The position numbers were made by a program, and so were the translations under genes. From positions 1 to 16,569 of the forward strand of contig DAOMOP010000078.1 of NCBI GenBank assembly GCA_035444405.1: 16,569 bases of DNA, read 5' to 3'. Source of the stretch: DAOMOP01 sp035444405. GTDB taxonomy: Bacteria; Pseudomonadota; Gammaproteobacteria; Burkholderiales; Rhodocyclaceae. The notes beneath the pieces are model-generated. The model had not been told where the DNA came from. It did no database searches and saw nothing but the letters and a program-made list of their open reading frames with translations. This document shows, piece by piece, positions 6,594-13,169 of the stretch (within the stretch, counting starts at the first letter, position 1; each line of letters begins with the position of its first letter).

Positions 6594-7520
6594 ATGCCGC
6601 GTCGCGGCGCTGCCGCGCAGCCGGCACCCGAGGCGGCGCTGCCCGATGGCGGCGAGGACTTCCTCGCCCATCTGGCCACACAGCGGCGCGCCGCGGCACT
6701 GACGCTTGGCGCGTATCGCCGCGATCTCGCGCGCCTTGCCGCGCTGGCCGGCGATTCGCCGCTCGCGGCGCTCGGTGCGCACGAGGTGCGCCATTTCGTC
6801 GCGCGGCTGCACGCCCAGGGGCTCGGCATGCGCTCGATCGCGCGCACCTTGTCGGCGTGGCGCAGCTTCTTCCGCTGGCTCGTGCGCCACCGCGGCCTCG
6901 CGCACAATCCGGTCGAGGCGGTACGCGCACCGAAGGCGGCGCGCAATCTGCCGCGCGTGCTGTCGCCCGATCAGGCCGGCGCCCTGCTCGATGCGGTGCC
7001 CGAAGCGGGTCTGGAGACGCGCGACCACGCGATGTTCGAGCTGTTCTACGCCGCCGGCCTGCGCTTGTCCGAGCTCGCCTCGCTCGACATCGACGGTGCG
7101 CTCGATCTGGCCGAAGGCATGGTGACCGTGACCGGCAAGCGCGGCAAGACGCGTTCGGTGCCGATCGGGCGCGCGGCCTGCGCAGCGGTGCATGAGTGGC
7201 TCGCGCAGCGCGGCGAATGGGCCGGCGCCGACGAGCCGGCGCTGTTCGTCACGCGCAACGGCCGGCGCATGGGCGGCAGCGCCATCCGCGCGCGCCTTGC
7301 GCGCTGGGCGACCCAGCGTGGGCTCGGCGTCCACGTCCATCCGCACATGCTGCGCCACAGCTTCGCAAGCCACCTGCTGCAGTCGAGCGGCGACCTGCGC
7401 GCGGTGCAGGAGCTGCTCGGCCATGCCAGCATCGCCAGCACGCAGGTCTATACTCACCTGGACTTCCAGCATCTTGCGCGCGTCTACGACGCGGCCCATC
7501 CGCGCGCGAAGAAGCGCTAG
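6594..7520 (+). CDS. xerC: Tyrosine recombinase XerC
   Basis: XerC works with XerD at the dif site to resolve chromosome dimers at cell division. The 308-residue protein has an N-terminal SAM-like core-binding domain (about 20-105) and a C-terminal catalytic domain. All expected active-site residues are visible: Arg157 (AAGLRLSEL), Lys182 (GKRGKTR), His251 and Arg254 (HPHMLRHSFASHLL), His277 (LLGHASIASTQ) and the nucleophile Tyr286 (VYTHLD). XerC is preferred over XerD or an integrase because of full-length core-type similarity and the dapF-DUF484-xerC order. The start ATG is 2 nt after the DUF484 stop, so translation is probably coupled. An N-terminal extension of about 15 residues is Ala/Pro-rich and probably disordered. 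Confidence 0.93.
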   Translation: MPRRGAAAQPAPEAALPDGGEDFLAHLATQRRAAALTLGAYRRDLARLAALAGDSPLAALGAHEVRHFVARLHAQGLGMRSIARTLSAWRSFFRWLVRHRGLAHNPVEAVRAPKAARNLPRVLSPDQAGALLDAVPEAGLETRDHAMFELFYAAGLRLSELASLDIDGALDLAEGMVTVTGKRGKTRSVPIGRAACAAVHEWLAQRGEWAGADEPALFVTRNGRRMGGSAIRARLARWATQRGLGVHVHPHMLRHSFASHLLQSSGDLRAVQELLGHASIASTQVYTHLDFQHLARVYDAAHPRAKKR

Positions 7521-7609
7521 CCCGACTGCGGGGCGCACGCGTCCGTACGCCGGATCGCCGTCCGGCCGAGCTGGGCGGCCGACGACGCCGCGCAACAGGA
7601 GGGACGAGC

Positions 7610-8599
7610 ATGGCCGGCATCCGCTGCGCCGTCGTCGGCGTGGGCTATCTGGGCCGCTTCCACGCCCGCAAGTACGCCGAGCTCGCCGGCGCCGAGCTCG
7701 TGGCCGTGGCCGATTGCGACGCCCGGGCGGCTTCGCGCGTTGCCGCCGAGTGCGGCTGCGCTGCGCTGACCGACTACCGCCGCCTGCTCGGCACCGTCGC
7801 GGCCGTCAGCGTGGCGGTGCCGACTTCGCTGCACTTCGAGGTGGCGCAGGCGTTCCTGCAGCGCGGCACGCACGTGCTGCTCGAGAAGCCGATGACGGCC
7901 ACCGTCGCCGAGGCGCGCGCGCTCAACCGCATCGCGCGCGAGCGCGGCGTCGTGCTGCAGGTCGGCCACCTCGAGCGATTCAACGCGGCGCTGCTCGAGC
8001 TGGCCGGGCGCGACGTGGCGCCGCTGTTCATCGAAGCGCACCGCCTCGCCCCGTACAAGCCGCGTTCGACCGACATCGACGTCGTGCTCGACCTGATGAT
8101 CCACGACCTCGACATCATCCTCAGCCTCGTCGATGCACCGCCCGAGCGCATCGCCGCGAGCGGGGCCTGCGTGCTCTCCGATGCGATCGACATCGCCAAC
8201 GCACGCCTCGAGTTCGCCGGCGGCTGCGTCGCCAATGTCACGGCAAGCCGCGTCAGCATGAAGCACGAGCGCCGGATGCGCATCTTCGAGCAGGACGCCT
8301 ACATCGCGATCGATTTTCACCGTCAGGGGCTCGCCGTGCATCGCCTCGGCCGCCGCGAGATGTACCCGGGCGTGCCCGAGATCGTCGGCGACGAGCGCTG
8401 CTTCAGCGACGATGACGCGCTCCGGCGCGAGATCGCCGCCTTTCTCGAGGCCGTGCGCAGCGGCACGCCGGCCGTCGTGTCGGGCGAGGATGGCCTGCGT
8501 GCGCTCGAAACGGCGATTCGCATCAGGGATCGGGTGCGTGCGCCGACGCTCGGACGCCGGGCCGCGCCTGCACCGCCGGCCGACTCACGCGGAGAATGA
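7610..8599 (+). CDS. Gfo/Idh/MocA-family NAD-dependent oxidoreductase, probable UDP-GlcNAc 3-dehydrogenase (GnnA-like)
   Basis: A 329-residue oxidoreductase with an N-terminal Rossmann fold (GVGYLG at residues 10-15), the family EKP motif at 92-94, GHLERFN at 119-125 and DLMIHDLDII at 161-170 in the substrate domain. An ideal AGGAGG lies at 7597-7602, 7 nt before the ATG. It is 3 nt upstream of a DegT-type aminotransferase. Such a pair oxidises a sugar nucleotide and aminates the ketone. No other O-antigen or nucleotide-sugar genes are nearby, while two lipid A acyltransferases lie upstream. The pair therefore resembles GnnA/GnnB, which turn UDP-GlcNAc into its 3-amino derivative for lipid A with amide-linked chains. 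Family membership is firm; the exact substrate is inference, and an O-antigen amino sugar is the alternative. Confidence 0.8.
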   Translation: MAGIRCAVVGVGYLGRFHARKYAELAGAELVAVADCDARAASRVAAECGCAALTDYRRLLGTVAAVSVAVPTSLHFEVAQAFLQRGTHVLLEKPMTATVAEARALNRIARERGVVLQVGHLERFNAALLELAGRDVAPLFIEAHRLAPYKPRSTDIDVVLDLMIHDLDIILSLVDAPPERIAASGACVLSDAIDIANARLEFAGGCVANVTASRVSMKHERRMRIFEQDAYIAIDFHRQGLAVHRLGRREMYPGVPEIVGDERCFSDDDALRREIAAFLEAVRSGTPAVVSGEDGLRALETAIRIRDRVRAPTLGRRAAPAPPADSRGE

Positions 8600-8602
8600 G
8601 CG

Positions 8603-9706
8603 ATGGCGACGACGATTCCGATGGTGGACCTGAAGGGCCAGTACCACGCGCTCAGGCAGGAGCTCGACGCGGCCATCGCCGGCGTGCTCGAGAGCGCGCG
8701 CTTCGTCCTCGGGCCGAACGTCGAGGCCTTCGAGCATGAGGTCGCGCGCCATCTTGGGGTCGCCCACGCCGTGTCGTGCGCCTCCGGCACGGACGCGCTG
8801 CAGCTTGCACTGGCCGCCCTCGGGGTCGGTCCGGGCGACGAAGTGATCACGACGCCATTCACGTTCGTCGCCACCGCCGAGGCGATATGCCATGTCGGTG
8901 CGACGCCGGTGTTCGCCGACATCGATGCGCGCACGTTCAACCTCGATGCCGCCGCGGTCGAGGCGGCGATCACGCCGTGCACGGCGGCCGTCGTCGTGGT
9001 GCACCTGTTCGGCCAGCCGGCCGACACGACGCGGCTGCGTGCGCTGTGCGAGCGCGGCGGGCTGCTGCTGGTCGAGGACTGCGCCCAGTCGTTCGGAGCG
9101 CGCGTCGACGGTGTGGCGACCGGCGCGATCGGCGCGTGCGGCTGCTTCAGCTTTTTTCCGAGCAAGAACCTCGGCTGTTTCGGCGACGGCGGCCTGGTCA
9201 CGACCGGCGCGGCCGACGTGGCCACGCGCCTGCGTGCCCTGCGCAACCACGGCAGCAGCGCGCACTACCACCACGACATGGTCGGCTACAACAGCCGGCT
9301 CGACGAACTGCAGGCGGCGATCCTGCGCGTCAAGCTGCGCCACGTCGACCGCTTCAACGCCGCCCGCCGAGCCGTTGCCGCCCGCTACACCGAACTGCTG
9401 GCAGGCATGGCGGTGGCGCCGCCCTGCGAAGCGCCGCGCGCCATGCACGTCTATCATCAATACACGGTGCTCTGCGCCGCGCGTGAGCGGCTGCGCGCCG
9501 CGCTCGCCTCGGACGGCATTGCCAGCGCCGTGCACTACCCGCTGCCGCTGCATCGCCAGCCGGCCTTTGCGGACCAGTGCGCCGGCCAGTCGCTGCCGGT
9601 GGCCGAGGCGGTGGCACGGCGCTGCCTGTCCTTGCCGATGTACCCCGAGCTGCCTCATGCCGATGTCGCCCGCATCGTCGGCGTGATCGCATCGGCATTA
9701 CGCTGA
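8603..9706 (+). CDS. DegT/DnrJ/EryC1-family PLP sugar aminotransferase (GnnB-like)
   Basis: A 367-residue fold-type I aminotransferase that would add an amino group to a keto-sugar nucleotide, using glutamate as donor. Seen motifs: MVDLKGQYHALRQELDAAI at the N-terminus, SGTDALQLAL at 61-70 (phosphate binding), EDCAQSFGA at 158-166 with Asp159 that contacts the PLP ring nitrogen, and the PLP-lysine Lys188 in FFPSKNLGCFGDGG. It also has HYPLPLHRQPAF near the C-terminus, typical of the family. The start ATG lies 3 nt after the oxidoreductase stop, so the two are surely one transcript and probably coupled. Related alternatives are WbpE-like enzymes acting on UDP-GlcNAc(3-keto)A. The missing UDP-GlcNAc 6-dehydrogenase and acetyltransferase genes favour a GnnB-like role. 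Confidence 0.85.
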   Translation: MATTIPMVDLKGQYHALRQELDAAIAGVLESARFVLGPNVEAFEHEVARHLGVAHAVSCASGTDALQLALAALGVGPGDEVITTPFTFVATAEAICHVGATPVFADIDARTFNLDAAAVEAAITPCTAAVVVVHLFGQPADTTRLRALCERGGLLLVEDCAQSFGARVDGVATGAIGACGCFSFFPSKNLGCFGDGGLVTTGAADVATRLRALRNHGSSAHYHHDMVGYNSRLDELQAAILRVKLRHVDRFNAARRAVAARYTELLAGMAVAPPCEAPRAMHVYHQYTVLCAARERLRAALASDGIASAVHYPLPLHRQPAFADQCAGQSLPVAEAVARRCLSLPMYPELPHADVARIVGVIASALR

Positions 9707-9744
9707 ATGCATCGCGGGGAGCGCTGTCGATGGCGCATGCATCG

Positions 9745-9760
9745 CGACGGCGCGCCGTCG
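9745..9760. repeat. 16-bp perfect palindrome after the aminotransferase gene
   Basis: CGACGGCG/CGCCGTCG is a perfect inverted repeat 39 nt beyond the stop at 9706. It could be a hairpin ending the plus-strand operon, but no T-run follows. The bases just before it include the second copy of a direct repeat, ATGCATCGCG (9707-9716 and 9737-9746). Confidence 0.4.
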
Positions 9761-9795
9761 GCGGGCGCCCGGTCGGTGTGCTTCGCGCGCACTGG

Positions 9796-9813
9796 CGTTG
9801 ACCGCGGTCAACG
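9796..9813. promoter_or_regulatory. 18-bp perfect palindrome, candidate operator
   Basis: CGTTGACCG/CGGTCAACG is perfectly self-complementary, lies in the 270-nt gap between the aminotransferase and the winged-helix protein gene, and includes a TTGACC that resembles a -35 box. The symmetry suits a dimeric regulator. No matching -10 box was found at normal spacing, so promoter overlap is unproven. Confidence 0.4.
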
Positions 9814-9846
9814 ACACTCGAGCCCGAACAATCAATAGTTTAACAA

Positions 9847-9880
9847 GTGCTGTTGCAGTCCCCATTTCGGGTAACAGCAC
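9847..9880 (+). repeat. Hairpin upstream of the winged-helix gene
   Basis: GTGCTGTT (9847-9854) pairs with AACAGCAC (9873-9880), and inner CCC/GGG bases (9861-9863, 9869-9871) extend the fold. It is in an AT-richer stretch, about 100 nt before the start codon at 9977. It may be a 5' leader hairpin or a second operator; no T-run follows on the plus strand. Confidence 0.4.
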
Positions 9881-9976
9881 AAGCGTCGCGGTTTTCCCTT
9901 TCCGCTATTCTTCGATCCAGATAAACCAAGGACATCGTCTCCGGCGGTCATGACGCGGAAATGAGACGATGCCATC

Positions 9977-10501
9977 ATGCATACAGATTCCGACCCCAAG
10001 AACTCGGCCCGCCCGGCCTGTACGGCCGATGCGCCACCGCCTCCCGCATCCCCCAAGAGATCGGCGCTGCGCGCCATCGCGATCACGCTGGCGCGCCATG
10101 AAATCCGCAAGCTGAAACGCTTCTATGCCGAATTCGATCACGACATCCTGCTGCCGCTGCTGCTCGGCGAAATCGCCCTGCACAACATCGGCGTGCTCGA
10201 GAACGCAATCGGCGTGCGGGATGACGACAACGACGGTGTCGGTGTGCTGAAGCCGTGCAACGCGTACTCGATCGCCGCGGCGACCGGCCTGCCGCGCGAG
10301 ACGGTGCGGCGCAAGATCGCGCGCCTGGTCGAGCTGGGCTGGATCAGCAAGCGCTCGAACGGTCATCTGTACGTGACCGAGAGCGCGCTCGAACATTTCG
10401 GCGGGCTGTTGCGCTCGCACGACTTGCCCGACCTGCTCGAGACCGCCGACCGGGTGCGCAAGCTGCTCGCAGACGTGGGGCCTCCGCCGCACGGGAAGTA
10501 G
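9977..10501 (+). CDS. Winged-helix DNA-binding protein of unknown target
   Basis: A 174-residue protein not assigned to a named family. The first 30 residues are Pro/Ala-rich and probably disordered. Residues 30-75 are helical. Residues 97-122 (YSIAAATGLPRETVRRKIARLVELGWI) form a clear helix-turn-helix, and 123-135 look like the wing of a winged helix, as in MarR- or Crp-type DNA-binding domains. No ligand-binding or receiver domain is evident. It therefore probably acts as a transcription regulator, perhaps of its own gene through the palindromes upstream; this is inference. The ATG at 9977 is the only plausible start, but its Shine-Dalgarno is weak. The next gene on this strand begins 145 nt later, and that gap shows no strong structure. 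Confidence 0.75.
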   Translation: MHTDSDPKNSARPACTADAPPPPASPKRSALRAIAITLARHEIRKLKRFYAEFDHDILLPLLLGEIALHNIGVLENAIGVRDDDNDGVGVLKPCNAYSIAAATGLPRETVRRKIARLVELGWISKRSNGHLYVTESALEHFGGLLRSHDLPDLLETADRVRKLLADVGPPPHGK

Positions 10502-10646
10502 GCGGTCGATGCCGCCGGCATGCTGTCGGGGCGGTTCGCGGCCATGACGCCGGCTTTGCCACGCGCCGTGCGAGTCGCCGCCGGGGATTGCGGCCAGCGT
10601 CTTGGTAGAATTGCCGCCCCGATCATCGCCCGTGCAGGCCCGGCAA

Positions 10647-11837
10647 ATGCCCAGACTCATTCTCAAACCCGGCAGGGAGCGTTCGCTGCTGCGCCGCCAT
10701 CCGTGGATCTTCGCCGGCTCGGTGGCCCGTCTCGACGCCCGCGCACGGGCCGGCGACACGGTCGAGGTCGTCGGTGACGACGGCCGCCCGCTGGCGCGCG
10801 CGGCCTGGTCGCCGCACTCGCAGATTCGCGCCCGGGTATGGACGTTCGCGCCGGACGTGCCGATCGACCACGCGTTCTTCAAGCGCACGGTCGCAGCCGC
10901 CGTGGCGCGGCGCGCAGCCCACCCGCTGCTGGCCGGCGAGGCCGGCGTGCGGCTCGTCCACGGTGAATCCGACGGTTTGCCCGGCGTCATCGCGGACCGC
11001 TTCGGCGATGTCGTCGTCGTGCAGCTGACCAGCGCGGGGGCGGAGAAGTGGCGCGACGCTATCGTCGCCGCCCTCGTGCAGGCGACCGGCTGCGCGGCCG
11101 TCTACGAACGCTCGGATTCGGATGTGCGCAGCCTCGAAGGGCTTCCCGCGGTGACCGGCTGCGTGCATGGTGCGCTGCCCGACCGCCCGCTCGTCATCGA
11201 AGAGCATGGCGTGCGCATGGAAGTCGACGTCGTCGGCGGGCACAAGACCGGCTTTTACCTCGACCAGCGCGACAACCGCCGCCTCACCGGCGTGCTCGCG
11301 CGCGGCCGCGCGGTGCTCAACTGCTTCTGCTACACCGGCGGCTTCTCGCTGCAGGCGCTGGCGGGCGGCGCGGCGTCGGTGCTGTCGATCGACTCGTCGG
11401 GCCCCGCGCTGGACACCGCGCGCCGCAATCTCGCGCTCAATCCGCAGCTCGACGCGGCGCGCGCGCAGTGGCAGCAGGCCGACGTGTTCGAGGCGTTGCG
11501 GGCGCTGAAGGCCGAAGGCCGGCGCTTCGACCTGATCGTGCTCGACCCGCCCAAGTTCGCCCCCTCGGCCGCCCACGCCGAGCGCGCCGCGCGCGCGTAC
11601 AAGGACATCAACCTGTTCGGCTTCCGCCTGCTCAATCCCGGTGGCCTGCTGATGACGTATTCGTGCTCGGGCGGCATCGGTCTCGAGCTGTTCCAGAAGA
11701 TCGTCGCCGGCGCGGCGAGCGATGCCGGGGTCGACGCGCGCATCGTGCATCGCCTGTCGGCGGCGCCGGACCATCCGGTCGGCTTGGCGGTGCCGGAGGG
11801 CGAATATCTGAAAGGGCTGGCGGTGCAGGTGGGGTGA
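10647..11837 (+). CDS. rlmI: Class I SAM-dependent 23S rRNA methyltransferase, RlmI-like
   Basis: RlmI methylates a cytosine at C5 in 23S rRNA (C1962 in E. coli). The 396-residue length equals that of the E. coli enzyme. The N-terminal PUA domain (about 1-75, starting MPRLILKPGRERSLLRRHPW) binds RNA. A linker contains HKTGFYLDQRDNRR (199-212). The Rossmann catalytic domain follows, with CYTGGFS at 228-234 (SAM site), DPPKFA at 300-305 and YSCSGG at 338-343, where Cys340 is a candidate nucleophile. The ATG at 10647 gives the conserved N-terminus; an in-frame upstream start at 10602 adds 15 unconserved residues. A TAGAAT at 10606-10611 may be its -10 box, with no convincing -35. It depends on SAM, as do the products of this window's SAM cycle. 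Confidence 0.9.
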   Translation: MPRLILKPGRERSLLRRHPWIFAGSVARLDARARAGDTVEVVGDDGRPLARAAWSPHSQIRARVWTFAPDVPIDHAFFKRTVAAAVARRAAHPLLAGEAGVRLVHGESDGLPGVIADRFGDVVVVQLTSAGAEKWRDAIVAALVQATGCAAVYERSDSDVRSLEGLPAVTGCVHGALPDRPLVIEEHGVRMEVDVVGGHKTGFYLDQRDNRRLTGVLARGRAVLNCFCYTGGFSLQALAGGAASVLSIDSSGPALDTARRNLALNPQLDAARAQWQQADVFEALRALKAEGRRFDLIVLDPPKFAPSAAHAERAARAYKDINLFGFRLLNPGGLLMTYSCSGGIGLELFQKIVAGAASDAGVDARIVHRLSAAPDHPVGLAVPEGEYLKGLAVQVG

Positions 11838-11856
11838 GGTGTTGGGGAAACTCCGA

Positions 11857-11872
11857 CCGCGCTCTTGCGCGG
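11857..11872. terminator. Hairpin between convergent rlmI and the HEPN gene
   Basis: CCGCGC (11857-11862) and GCGCGG (11867-11872) form a perfect 6-bp stem around TCTT in the short gap between two convergent genes. It could act in either direction, but no T-run follows on either strand. Confidence 0.4.
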
Positions 11873-11887
11873 CCCGGCGCGGTGTCG

Positions 11888-12292
11888 TCAATTGCGGTTG
11901 TATGCCGCGCCGAGGATCGCTTCGATGTGATCGATGACGGCTTTCACCTCTGCAAGTGTGGCATGCCTGTCGAGCGGCACGTCCTCGTCCGCGAGTCCCG
12001 CCTCGTAGCGGGCCTGCACGGCGTAGACGTTGTATTGCACGAGGGGCCAGAAAGATTCGACATTCTCGCCCGCTCCTTCGAGCAGGCTCAGTAGTCGCGT
12101 CAGATCATGCGTCAGCGGGAAGTTGGTCGAGCGGACCGTCAGCCAGGCCTTGAGGGCCTTCTCGATTGCCTGCTGGGCATGGAAGCCGAAGATTTCGTCG
12201 GCAAATGGTGCTCCGGCGACCATGCCCGTGAGGGCGTTGAAGTCCCGGCGGGCAAGAATCACCAGCGACTGGGCTTGCTCAAGGTCGCTCAT
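11888..12292 (-). CDS. HEPN-domain protein, probable toxin of an MNT/HEPN pair
   Basis: A 134-residue helical protein of the HEPN family found beside minimal nucleotidyltransferases. Seen features: FHAQQAIEKALKAWL at 37-51 and FPLTHDLTRLLSLLEG at 58-73, both typical of this HEPN group, then a hydrophobic helix (81-93) and RYEAG. In many pairs HEPN is an RNase toxin whose RX4-6H motif is catalytic. Here the nearest arrangement is Arg54 and His62 with seven residues between, so the canonical catalytic motif is not clear. Start is the ATG at 12290-12292, whose codon lies within the 3' end of the upstream nucleotidyltransferase gene (14-nt overlap), indicating coupling. The toxin role is inferred from family and pairing. 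Confidence 0.82.
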   Translation of the reverse strand: MSDLEQAQSLVILARRDFNALTGMVAGAPFADEIFGFHAQQAIEKALKAWLTVRSTNFPLTHDLTRLLSLLEGAGENVESFWPLVQYNVYAVQARYEAGLADEDVPLDRHATLAEVKAVIDHIEAILGAAYNRN

Positions 12293-12617
12293 GAAGAACA
12301 CGCCCTTCGCGCCATGCACGACCGATGACGTGGTTCGAAGAATGCTTGTGCCGCTCGAATTCGTCCCGGCTGTAGACCAGCAGATCCTTTGCAACGGGCA
12401 GGTTGCGCAGCGCCATGTATAGCCGGGCGGTTTCGCGGCGTCGGCTGCGCCGCTGCGAAAATGGCTCGCGCTCGACCACGATCAGGTCGATATCCGAGTC
12501 GGCGTGTGCAGTGCCCCTTGCCCACGAGCCGAACAAGATGACCGTTTCAGGATCGGCTTCGCGCACGATCGTGTCGACCATCTCCTGCAGCATTGCGTCG
12601 TCGCTTGTCGTGTCCAT
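12279..12617 (-). CDS. Minimal nucleotidyltransferase (MNT), probable antitoxin
   Basis: A 112-residue MNT protein of the DNA polymerase beta superfamily. The signature GSWARGTAHADSDIDLIV (30-47) supplies the GS motif and the metal-binding Asp42 and Asp44; Asp78 in VAKDLLVY is the likely third carboxylate. In characterised MNT/HEPN systems the MNT protein neutralises the HEPN toxin, in some cases by transferring AMP to it. An intact catalytic triad here is consistent with an active enzyme. Start is the ATG at 12615-12617, with GGAG at 12627-12630, 9 nt away. A promoter lies upstream. Base composition looks less GC-rich than in the neighbours, suggesting acquisition by transfer. Confidence 0.85.
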   Translation of the reverse strand: MDTTSDDAMLQEMVDTIVREADPETVILFGSWARGTAHADSDIDLIVVEREPFSQRRSRRRETARLYMALRNLPVAKDLLVYSRDEFERHKHSSNHVIGRAWREGRVLHERP

Positions 12618-12686
12618 GCAATCAGGCTCCTGCTGCGCGATGCGATCGCGATGTACGGAGGAGGGCCGTCCTGGCCAAGCGCTGCC

Positions 12687-12714
12687 AATCTAGCGCCCTC
12701 GCTCGCATCGTCAA
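12687..12714 (-). promoter_or_regulatory. Putative promoter of the MNT/HEPN pair
   Basis: On the minus strand TTGACG (12709-12714) and TAGATT (12687-12692) are 16 nt apart, 70 nt upstream of the MNT start. This is a reasonable sigma70-type promoter. A nearby TATGAT (12718-12723) lacks a -35 at normal spacing. Confidence 0.55.
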
Positions 12715-12790
12715 GGCATCATACCGCAGGAGCGGTCAAGGTTCGCCAGGTCACTCACGGCTCGATCTCGTGTGAAAAGGAGATTGCGGG

Positions 12791-13135
12791 TCACTGCCGT
12801 CCGCCATGCGCCCGCGCCTCCGGATTCGGACCCGGCTCGGCGAGGTGGAACGCGGCGCTGACGAGCGCCAGCACGAGCAGCGTCAGGCCGAAGAAGTGGT
12901 ACTGCCAGCGCCGCGGCGCGGCGCGGCCGGGGCTGGCGCTCGCCTGGCGGGCGGCCATCACGCCGAGCCAGGCGGTGACGAGCAGCGCCAGTCCGAGCAG
13001 GCGCGAGGACAGGCCGGTCAGGTACAGGGCCTGCGACGGATCGTGCCGGTCGGGCCAGTAGAAATCGGGGCCGGGCAGCAGGTACAGGCCGGCGAACACG
13101 CACAGCACGATCACGAACGCGAGAAAGGTACGCAT
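12791..13135 (-). CDS. Small three-TM membrane protein, unknown function
   Basis: A 114-residue protein with three predicted membrane segments at about 3-20, 38-60 and 79-98, a Trp/Asp-rich short loop (GPDFYWPDRHDP) after the first, and a hydrophilic, Pro/Gly-rich tail. It matches no family I recognise. Start is the ATG at 13133-13135; no clear Shine-Dalgarno precedes it. It lies 34 nt downstream of ruvB on the same strand, so it is probably read from the same transcript. Proline and charged residues next to the segments suggest an inner-membrane location. The 170 nt beyond its stop, up to the MNT gene, hold only the MNT promoter. Confidence 0.7.
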   Translation of the reverse strand: MRTFLAFVIVLCVFAGLYLLPGPDFYWPDRHDPSQALYLTGLSSRLLGLALLVTAWLGVMAARQASASPGRAAPRRWQYHFFGLTLLVLALVSAAFHLAEPGPNPEARAHGGRQ

Positions 13136-13169
13136 CGGGGGAGGCGGGCGTGCGGCGCGGTCCGGTGCG

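Noticed and set aside
4840..6930. Long minus-strand open frame (about 696 codons) opposite dapF, the DUF484 gene and xerC
   Set aside because: Antisense to identified genes with intact catalytic motifs; its translation is Arg/Ala/His-rich with no domain.
12293..12394. Longer N-terminus for the HEPN protein starting at 12394
   Set aside because: The extra 34 residues lie within the nucleotidyltransferase gene in another frame and are not HEPN-like; the ATG at 12292 gives the typical HEPN start.
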